DNA of 5,428 nucleotides. Source: DATJQA01 sp038057515 (GTDB lineage Bacteria > Patescibacteriota > Minisyncoccia > UBA6257 > 2-01-FULL-56-20). Under the pieces are notes generated by a model. It saw only the letters and a program-made list of their open reading frames with translations, was not told the DNA's origin and did no database searches. The DNA is taken from NCBI GenBank assembly GCA_038057515.1, contig JBBUDB010000014.1:1-5428 (forward strand), in the 5' to 3' direction. The translations under genes were made by a program, and so were the position numbers. Within the stretch, counting starts at the first letter, position 1, and every line of letters starts with the position of its first letter. Shown here in pieces: positions 1-3,632 of this stretch.

Positions 1-17
1 TTTGCTATACTAACAGC
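1..17 (+). promoter_or_regulatory. Extended -10 promoter of the GtrA-like gene (leaderless)
   Basis: The window opens with TTTGCTATACT. This holds a TGn extended -10 element (TG at 3-4) and a TATACT hexamer at 6-11. Any -35 box lies outside the window. Six bases (12-17) separate the hexamer from the ATG at 18, so a start site 7 nt past the -10 falls on the A of the start codon. The same 11-mer recurs at 3021-3031 as the promoter of another unit, which supports its being a real signal. Confidence 0.65.
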
Positions 18-704
18 ATGACCATAACCAAGCGGGATATTAGAAATATCATAATCATCGGGGCGCTCGTCGGGCTTCTCGTCCAGCCGGTGATTATAAA
101 TATCGGCGCTGAAAAAATTGGCAGTATTTTGCCTGCGCCAATACTCGCGCTCCCGTTCCTCGTGCTCCAGGTGGCGGCGTTCCTGGCCTTCGCGATCCTT
201 GCGCCTGTCGCGCTCTACATCGCGTCGGTCGTTGCGCGCTTCGTGCCTGTCGTGTACCAGATCGCGAAGTTCGGAGCGGTGGGCTCTTTGAACAGCTTCG
301 TGGACTTTGGTGTCTTGAACACACTACTTTTTCTTTTTTTGAACAGCACCCAGGCCGGACCGCTTTACAAGGTTTTCGTCGGTATTTCGTTCCTCGCCGC
401 AACCACCAATAGTTATTTTTGGAACAAGGCCTGGACATTCAATTCGGGCGAGAAGGTCGAACGATCCCCCCGGGAAGCCATCACTTTCTATGCCATCACC
501 ACGCTCGTCTTTCTCGTGCATGTGTCCGTTGCGGACTACGTCGTGAACACGCTGGGCCCCTCGACCGGCTTCTCGCCCGCGCTCTGGGCGAACGTCGGCA
601 AGCTCTTCGGCATCTTCTCGGGCATGACCTTCAATTTCTTGAGCTATAAGTTCATCGTTTTCCGCAAGAAACCGCCGGTGGCGCCGGTTGCCGTGGCGGT
701 TTAA
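18..704 (+). CDS. GtrA-family multi-pass membrane protein with N-terminal extension
   Basis: This is a 228-residue, strongly hydrophobic protein. GtrA-family proteins are small inner-membrane proteins usually linked to polyprenyl-phosphate-bound sugars (flipping or supporting glycosylation of surface glycans); the exact substrate cannot be read here. The GtrA domain spans about residues 82-216. It begins with FGAVGSLNSFVDFGVLN, has the typical NSYFWNKAWTF segment after its second membrane helix (130-141), and ends in FNFLSYKFIVFRKK. I see four membrane segments in the domain, near 84-108, 116-136, 154-178 and 190-214. Ahead of it are about 80 extra residues with one or two more hydrophobic stretches (10-29 and 42-73), longer than a classical 120-150 residue GtrA. 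The tail is proline/valine-rich. The start at 18 is supported by the -10 box at 6-11; no SD sequence is present. Confidence 0.85.
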   Translation: MTITKRDIRNIIIIGALVGLLVQPVIINIGAEKIGSILPAPILALPFLVLQVAAFLAFAILAPVALYIASVVARFVPVVYQIAKFGAVGSLNSFVDFGVLNTLLFLFLNSTQAGPLYKVFVGISFLAATTNSYFWNKAWTFNSGEKVERSPREAITFYAITTLVFLVHVSVADYVVNTLGPSTGFSPALWANVGKLFGIFSGMTFNFLSYKFIVFRKKPPVAPVAVAV

Positions 705-726
705 GGGGGCTCCGGTTTTGGTTTTT
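669..726 (+). terminator. Possible weak terminator at the end of the GtrA-like gene
   Basis: An 8-bp perfect stem, AAACCGCC (669-676) with GGCGGTTT (695-702), closes over the last codons and reaches the TAA. About 12 nt later comes a T-rich stretch, GGTTTTGGTTTTT (714-726). The T run does not directly follow the stem, so this is not a canonical terminator. Confidence 0.3.
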
Positions 727-881
727 GGCGAAGCTCTGCCTGCTCGCCTCGTTGCCGCCCCTGGCGAGCCTCGTTTGCGGCGGGAATTCTTGGCGAAGCG
801 CAGGCTTGCCTTGCCACGAAACCAACGGTGTAGCGCAGGTCGGCGCAGGCGGGGAAATCACTCAATCATCAACAAAGTCGA
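705..881. other. GC-rich intergenic region with short repeats, no gene recognised
   Basis: No convincing protein gene is present; the short open frames across it resemble no family I know. It contains a 10-mer direct repeat TTGGCGAAGC (725-734 and 790-799), three copies of GCGCAGG (798-804, 833-839, 843-849), and a 7-bp perfect hairpin GCTCGCC/GGCGAGC (742-748 with 763-769). This could be a decayed intergenic repeat or a structured untranslated region; I cannot tell which. Confidence 0.4.
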
Positions 882-884
882 TAA

Positions 885-914
885 CATACCAACAAACTTG
901 AGAATGTTGGTATG
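885..914. promoter_or_regulatory. Operator-like dyad overlapping the winged-helix gene promoter
   Basis: A perfect 10-bp inverted repeat, CATACCAACA (885-894) and TGTTGGTATG (905-914), is separated by 10 bp. The right arm covers the proposed -35 box at 907-912. A dyad at this position, directly upstream of a DNA-binding regulator, suggests autoregulation, because bound protein would block RNA polymerase. That the gene's own product is the binder is inference. Confidence 0.55.
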
Positions 915-935
915 ATGTTGTGTAGAGTGTATAAT
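907..935 (+). promoter_or_regulatory. Promoter of the winged-helix gene (leaderless)
   Basis: A -35 box TTGGTA (907-912) and a perfect -10 box TATAAT (930-935) are separated by 17 nt. The ATG at 942 begins exactly 7 nt after the last base of the -10 box, so transcription should start at the start codon. The ATGs at 912 and 915, also in or near the open frame, lie inside the promoter and would not be transcribed. Confidence 0.7.
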
Positions 936-941
936 GCAAAT

Positions 942-1226
942 ATGGGGAAAATGAAAACGGCGAAACAAATGGAGCGGCACCTCAAGGGCATGGCAAATCA
1001 TCACCGGATTGAGATACTGTTGCTTGTGGCGGAGCGCGGTGGGATAACCCTTGAAGATATCATTGAGGCGCTCGGCGCAAACGGGAAAACCATAGGAGAA
1101 CACGCGCGGCGGCTCTACCAGGCGGGACTGATCAACAAAAAATACCGCGGCAAATTTGTGGAGCATGCCCTGTCGCCATACGGTAAAACATTCGTCGGCT
1201 TTCTCAAGTCATTTCAACGCACATAA
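942..1226 (+). CDS. ArsR-like winged helix-turn-helix transcriptional regulator
   Basis: This is a 94-residue protein if started at 942. The core ANHHRIEILLLVAERGG (18-34) matches the first helices of ArsR/MarR-like winged-helix proteins. A helix-turn-helix follows: ITLEDIIEALG (35-45), then a recognition helix around NGKTIGEHARRLYQAGL (47-63), and a wing rich in basic residues (NKKYRGKFVEHALSPYG, 65-81). There is no cysteine cluster for metal sensing, so the effector is unknown. It probably acts as a DNA-binding repressor, most likely a dimer like its relatives. Similar small regulators are, from memory, common in Patescibacteria. The frame is open from 912, but the promoter geometry favours 942; ATG 951 is an alternative. 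The gene stands alone between an operator-like dyad and a 3' palindrome sharing part of that motif. Confidence 0.8.
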   Translation: MGKMKTAKQMERHLKGMANHHRIEILLLVAERGGITLEDIIEALGANGKTIGEHARRLYQAGLINKKYRGKFVEHALSPYGKTFVGFLKSFQRT

Positions 1227-1265
1227 CAACATCCTTACAAACTGGAGTTTGTAAGGATGTTGTTA
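1224..1265. repeat. 19-bp perfect palindrome at the 3' end of the winged-helix gene
   Basis: The left arm taacaacatccttacaaac (1224-1242) and the right arm (1247-1265) are perfect reverse complements around the 4-nt loop TGGA. The left arm starts with the TAA stop codon of the regulator gene. In RNA this would be a very stable hairpin. Neither strand has a T run after it, so it is not a textbook intrinsic terminator. It may be a terminator of unusual type, an mRNA-stabilising hairpin, or a second binding site for the regulator, since the left arm resembles the upstream dyad. Confidence 0.8.
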
Positions 1266-1334
1266 GCCAAAAATTATGATGTCGAAGTATGTATGATACC
1301 GAAATATGATGGTGGGGGGTCCCGCCGCGATGGG

Positions 1335-1363
1335 TTGCGCTCTTCGCGAAAGTATGCTATGCT
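1335..1363 (+). promoter_or_regulatory. Promoter of a putative small RNA
   Basis: A -35-like TTGCGC (1335-1340) is followed after 17 nt by TATGCT (1358-1363), preceded by TGC to make an extended -10. The spacer contains an 8-bp perfect palindrome TTCGCGAA (1343-1350), a possible operator. The predicted start site is near 1370. No protein start codon sits at the leaderless position used by other genes here. Confidence 0.5.
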
Positions 1364-1369
1364 GCACGT

Positions 1370-1466
1370 AAGTGAATGGGTGAGCGGTATCTCGGCGACG
1401 ATATCGATCGAGATATGCCCCTAATCTGTTTGGCTAAAGCCCCCGCAAGGGGGTTTTGGTTTTTTT
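1370..1466 (+). ncRNA. Candidate ~95-nt small RNA
   Basis: The span runs from a promoter-predicted start to a clear intrinsic terminator. Inside is one stem, TATCTCG/CGAGATA (1388-1394 with 1409-1415, plus a G-U pair), enclosing a palindromic GATATC-containing loop, then a short linker and the terminator hairpin. An open frame from ATG 1376 runs straight through the terminator stem and T tract, so it is unlikely to be a gene. I do not recognise the RNA family. Confidence 0.4.
1436..1466 (+). terminator. Intrinsic terminator
   Basis: The stem is CCCCC (1440-1444) with GGGGG (1449-1453) around a GCAA tetraloop. It extends by AAAG/TTTT (one G-U pair) and is followed by a T-rich tail TTTTGGTTTTTTT (1454-1466). 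GC-rich stem plus T tract is the classic rho-independent form. Confidence 0.75.
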
Positions 1467-1472
1467 ATAATA

Positions 1473-1615
1473 AAAACCCTCTTGCGGGGGAAGGGGGTCG
1501 GCAAAGCTGAGCTTAGCTCTGGGAAACGGGAGTTTCCCCGTGGCGGAGCACACGAACCGATGGGTTCGTGGGAGCGAGTTGCTGTATAGCTACTCGCGAC
1601 CCGCAAGGGGGTTTT
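1473..1615. repeat. Hairpin cassette bounded by terminal inverted repeats (MITE-like or structured RNA)
   Basis: The left end AAAACCCTCTTGCGGG (1473-1488) and right end CCCGCAAGGGGGTTTT (1600-1615) match as inverted repeats at 15 of 16 positions; in RNA the exception is a U-G pair. Between them lie successive hairpins: GAGC/GCTC (1509-1519), GGGAAAC/GTTTCCC (1521-1538), CACGAACC/GGTTCGTG (1551-1570) and GCGAGT..GCT/AGC..ACTCGC (1574-1597). The right end also matches the preceding terminator (1442-1463 versus 1600-1621, 21 of 22 identical). A perfect TATAAT at 1466-1471 precedes the cassette but has no clear -35. It could be a non-autonomous repeat element, a REP-like intergenic repeat or a multibranched RNA. 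No transposase is nearby. Confidence 0.5.
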
Positions 1616-1667
1616 AGTTTTGCCTTAGTCGCCAGCGCTATTGGTAGGAGCTCTCGCGTCGTATCTA

Positions 1668-1707
1668 ACCGGCGGGCACGCATATGCCCGCCGGTGATTA
1701 ATTTTTT
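1668..1707 (+). terminator. Intrinsic terminator-like hairpin upstream of the murB region
   Basis: An 11-bp perfect stem, ACCGGCGGGCA (1668-1678) with TGCCCGCCGGT (1685-1695), has a 6-nt loop. It is followed by GATTAA and a T6 run (1702-1707). The T run is slightly displaced but the stem is very GC-rich. It would end transcripts from the non-coding region just before the next promoter. Confidence 0.6.
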
Positions 1708-1712
1708 GGCGT

Positions 1713-1740
1713 TTGAAATCTTGGTGTAATCGGGTACTAT
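1713..1740 (+). promoter_or_regulatory. Promoter of the structured RNA / murB leader
   Basis: TTGAAA (1713-1718) and TACTAT (1735-1740) are separated by 16 nt. The predicted start, 1746-1748, coincides with the first base of the long closing helix of the RNA that follows (1748). The ATG at 1739 lies inside this -10 box and so cannot be translated from this transcript. Confidence 0.5.
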
Positions 1741-1746
1741 GAAACG

Positions 1747-1920
1747 GTACGGCCCGTTTCGAGGGTCGCGAGAGAAAAATGGTTTTCGGCGGGGCACGTC
1801 CTTTCCGAGGGCCACTGGCAGAGCACTCATTCATTACAAACAGAATTGGAGGTCACCACCGGTGGCCCTCCGAGCGGAGTGTGCGCTTCCACATCTCGCG
1901 GTCCTCGAAGCCGGCCGTAA
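1747..1920 (+). ncRNA. Highly structured RNA, 6S-like architecture or murB leader
   Basis: Positions 1748-1773 pair with 1894-1919 in a 26-position helix: 22 Watson-Crick pairs, three G-U pairs (1757/1910, 1765/1902, 1766/1901) and one C-C mismatch (1755/1912). Inside are a small hairpin GAAAA/TTTTC (1774-1787), a 12-pair stem (1807-1818 with 1859-1870, one G-U) capped by a ~40-nt loop, and a small hairpin near 1876-1890. The G-U pairs suggest selection at RNA level. A closing stem, a central open region with small hairpins, an apical arm and a length near 175 nt fit 6S RNA, which mimics an open promoter to bind RNA polymerase. Its position just before murB would equally fit a cis-regulatory leader. 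I find no match to SRP, tmRNA, RNase P or common riboswitch signatures. The frame of murB stays open through it, but MurB proteins lack such an extension. Confidence 0.5.
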
Positions 1921-1942
1921 GGGTAAAATTATTTTTTATGAG

Positions 1943-2875
1943 ATGACCTTCGAAGAAAACGTATCGCTCGCAAAATACAGCCACTATCAAATCGGCGGCC
2001 CCAGCCGCTATTTTTTTCTAGCCGAGACCGAAGCCGAAGCCCTCGCGGCGCTCCGTGAGGCCCGCGCTCGGGGATTAAAAATTTTCATTCTCGGCGGCGG
2101 TACGAATATTCTTTTTGCCGACGAAGGTTTCGATGGGCTAGTGCTCAAGGCGGATTTTAAAAATATCGATGTCGATGGCAACGAGATTGTTGTCGGCGCG
2201 GGTGTTGCGGTAGCCGATCTGGTGCGAACGGCGGAGGAGCGAGCTCTCTCCGGCTGGGAGTGGGCGGGCGGTTTGCCGGGAACGGTTGGTGGCGCGATTC
2301 GCGGAAATGCCGGCGCCTTTGGCGGCGAAACAAAAAATTCGGTGGTCACGGTTACGAGCATCAACACGGAAACTCTTGCGCGTCACGAGCGCTCGCGCGA
2401 AGAATGCCGATTTGGTTATCGTTCCAGCATTTTCAAAGAGATCGGCGGCACCGAACTCATCGTTTCGGCGCGATTTGCGCTTACGCCGGGCGACGCCGCG
2501 GCGATTCGGGCGGTAGCGGAAAAGAATATTGCCTATCGCCGCGAGCGGCACCCCATTGAACTGCCGAACATCGGCAGTATCTTCAAAAATATTCCGGTCG
2601 AGCGCGTTTCCGAAGCGGTGCGGAGCGCCGCGGCGCACGCAATAAAAAAAGATCCCTTCCCGGTCGTGCCGGCGGCGTACCTTATCGCCGAAACGAAACT
2701 CGGCGGGAGAACGCATGGCGGGGCGATGATTTCGCCGAAGCATCCTAACTTCATCGTGAACACGGGCGGAGCAAGCGCTGCGGACGTGCGTGCGCTTATG
2801 GGTGTCGTGCGCGCGGCGGTGCGCGAAAAATTTAGCGTTGAACTTGAGCCAGAAGTGTTCGAAGTCGGTCCATAG
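1943..2875 (+). CDS. murB: UDP-N-acetylenolpyruvoylglucosamine reductase (MurB)
   Basis: MurB reduces UDP-GlcNAc-enolpyruvate to UDP-MurNAc with NADPH and FAD in the cytoplasm, the second committed step of peptidoglycan synthesis. The 310-residue product shows YSHYQIGG (12-19), the FAD-binding ILGGGTNILFAD (49-60), GWEWAGGLPGTVGGAIRGNAGAFG (104-127), FGYRSSIF with the catalytic Arg160 (157-164), NIGSIFKNI with the proton-donating Ser212 (209-217), and LEPEV with the conserved Glu304 near the end. The short length without an extra loop fits type II MurB. The start at 1943 gives MTFEENVSLAKYSHYQIGG, the normal family N-terminus; the frame stays open back to 1739, but those 68 codons overlap a structured RNA. 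No SD precedes 1943. An AT-rich stretch (TAAAAT 1924-1929, TATTTT 1930-1935) may be a weak -10, otherwise it is transcribed through the leader. It ends with tandem TAG TAG stops. Confidence 0.93.
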   Translation: MTFEENVSLAKYSHYQIGGPSRYFFLAETEAEALAALREARARGLKIFILGGGTNILFADEGFDGLVLKADFKNIDVDGNEIVVGAGVAVADLVRTAEERALSGWEWAGGLPGTVGGAIRGNAGAFGGETKNSVVTVTSINTETLARHERSREECRFGYRSSIFKEIGGTELIVSARFALTPGDAAAIRAVAEKNIAYRRERHPIELPNIGSIFKNIPVERVSEAVRSAAAHAIKKDPFPVVPAAYLIAETKLGGRTHGGAMISPKHPNFIVNTGGASAADVRALMGVVRAAVREKFSVELEPEVFEVGP

Positions 2876-2986
2876 TAGGCAAACACTGCCTTCGTTCGCT
2901 ATTTTGCGAAGCGGAGAGCGCGATGTTCTTCAACGAGAAAATATTTTTTTCGGAAAAATTTTGGCGTGGAACGACCGAAAATAAAG

Positions 2987-2995
2987 TTATCCACA
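2987..2995 (+). promoter_or_regulatory. Single perfect DnaA-box match
   Basis: TTATCCACA is an exact match to the consensus DnaA box, in an AT-rich gap (about 2935-3031) and 30 bp upstream of the TATACT promoter at 3026. I see no second box in the window, so this is not evidence of an origin. It could be a regulatory site for the next promoter, part of a dispersed set, or chance. Confidence 0.35.
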
Positions 2996-3022
2996 GATTT
3001 TTCAAAAAGAGGAAAATCAATT

Positions 3023-3031
3023 TGCTATACT
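3023..3031 (+). promoter_or_regulatory. Extended -10 promoter of the lysine-rich peptide unit
   Basis: TGCTATACT combines a TGn extension with TATACT (3026-3031). The full 11-mer TTTGCTATACT is identical to that at 1-11. No good -35 is visible at 17 nt; TTCAAA at 3001-3006 would be 19 nt away. The predicted start is near 3038, giving an unusually long ~100-nt leader for this window. Confidence 0.6.
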
Positions 3032-3137
3032 TTGGGTGTAGTAAAAGGGTGAGAGAAAATTTATAGAACTTTCACTCTCTTGCATTCAATTGGGGAGGTC
3101 GGCAACCCAGTTACAAAATAACAAAAAAATTTCCGCC

Positions 3138-3188
3138 ATGGCCAAGAAAAAGAAAGCGGCGAAGAAGAGCTCGAAGAAGCGGGCTTAA
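3138..3188 (+). CDS. 16-residue lysine-rich small peptide (hypothetical)
   Basis: The frame encodes MAKKKKAAKKSSKKRA and ends in TAA: nine of sixteen residues are lysine or arginine (8 Lys, 1 Arg) and there are no hydrophobic side chains beyond Ala and Met. It sits alone in a unit with its own extended -10 promoter (3023-3031) and a strong terminator (3204-3234), which argues it is transcribed deliberately. It could bind nucleic acid or ribosomes through charge; that is inference. No SD lies within 15 nt of the ATG; a GGGGAGG (3092-3098) is some 40 nt upstream. Low-complexity AAG/AAA codons can arise by chance, and the transcript could instead be a non-coding RNA. No known function is recognised. 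Confidence 0.45.
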   Translation: MAKKKKAAKKSSKKRA

Positions 3189-3203
3189 CTTCACCGTCCC
3201 CGG

Positions 3204-3234
3204 AAAACCGGTCGCCTAAAGCGACCGGTTTTTC
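3204..3234 (+). terminator. Intrinsic terminator of the small-peptide unit
   Basis: A perfect 12-bp stem, AAAACCGGTCGC (3204-3215) with GCGACCGGTTTT (3221-3232), has the 5-nt loop CTAAA. It runs directly into TTTCTTTATTTT. This is a strong rho-independent terminator. The hpf -35 box begins only a few bases later at 3241. Confidence 0.9.
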
Positions 3235-3240
3235 TTTATT

Positions 3241-3269
3241 TTGATTGTCCGGCCCGGCCGATATATACT
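3241..3269 (+). promoter_or_regulatory. Promoter of the hpf-secA operon (leaderless)
   Basis: TTGATT (3241-3246) and TATACT (3264-3269) are separated by exactly 17 nt. The hpf ATG begins 7 nt after the last base of the -10 box, so the mRNA should start at the start codon. The spacer contains the dyad CGGCC-C-GGCCG (3250-3260), which may be an operator or chance. Confidence 0.75.
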
Positions 3270-3275
3270 AGGGTT

Positions 3276-3629
3276 ATGAAGATAACCATAAAGGCCACCG
3301 GCCTCGATATAACCCCTAGTTTACATACATTTATCGAAGACAAACTGGGCGGACTCCAGAAGTTTATCCGACGCTTTGACGAAGAGGGCCTCCCCAAACT
3401 TCATCTCGAAATCGCCCGGACGACCCGCCACCACCGCCATGGCGAGGTGTTTATGGCCGAGGCGAACTTGCAGTTGCCGAAAAAAATTATTCGGGCGACG
3501 CGCGATGATATCGATGTGCGCGCGGCAATCGATAAACTGAAAATGAAACTCCGTCTCGAGATCGATAAGTACAAGACGCGCCACGATCCAAAGGAGGCGG
3601 TGAAGCGCGCGACCAAAAAACGCGTTTAA
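3276..3629 (+). CDS. hpf: Ribosome hibernation promoting factor, short form (HPF/RaiA family)
   Basis: The product is 117 residues. HPF/YfiA proteins bind the decoding region of the 30S subunit and inactivate ribosomes in slow growth. The N-terminal MKITIKATGLDITPSLHTFIEDKLGGLQKF (1-30) is the family's first strand and helix. The middle strands LHLEIARTTRHHRHGEVFMAEANLQLP (42-68) and the helix IDVRAAIDKLKMKLRLEIDKYK (79-100) complete the usual beta-alpha-beta-beta-beta-alpha fold. There is a short basic tail (RATKKRV) but no C-terminal dimerisation domain, so this is a short form; 100S dimers of the long-HPF type are not expected. The start is fixed by the promoter at 3241-3269. It is the first gene of an operon with secA, three bases downstream. 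A perfect SD-like AAAGGAGG lies in its last codons (3590-3597). Confidence 0.92.
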   Translation: MKITIKATGLDITPSLHTFIEDKLGGLQKFIRRFDEEGLPKLHLEIARTTRHHRHGEVFMAEANLQLPKKIIRATRDDIDVRAAIDKLKMKLRLEIDKYKTRHDPKEAVKRATKKRV

Positions 3630-3632
3630 CGG

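Noticed and set aside
858..1166. A 102-codon open frame on the - strand
   Set aside because: It overlaps the winged-helix gene and its promoter and shows no recognisable domain.
1376..1507. Small frame from ATG 1376
   Set aside because: It reads through an intrinsic terminator stem and its T tract and has no leaderless or SD start signal.
1421..1606. Small - strand frame over the hairpin cassette
   Set aside because: Its residues come from inverted repeats and hairpins, with no family resemblance and no upstream signal.
1635..1700. tRNA-like stretch with TTGGTAGGAGC resembling a D-arm
   Set aside because: There is no T-loop (GTTCGA-like) sequence or acceptor stem, and the 3' part is a terminator hairpin.
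1811..1817. GCCACTG, a core motif of cobalamin riboswitches
   Set aside because: The other conserved B12-riboswitch blocks are absent, and here the motif simply lies in the strong stem formed with 1859-1870.
1739..1942. A 68-codon N-terminal extension of MurB from ATG 1739
   Set aside because: The frame is open, but ATG 1739 lies inside a promoter -10 box, the segment folds into a long RNA helix with G-U pairs, and MurB proteins normally begin as at 1943.
1227..1942. CRISPR array in the structured non-coding block
   Set aside because: The repeats differ in orientation, are not evenly spaced and no cas gene is present.
2138..2743. A 201-codon open frame on the - strand
   Set aside because: It is a shadow of murB, whose catalytic motifs are all intact on the + strand.
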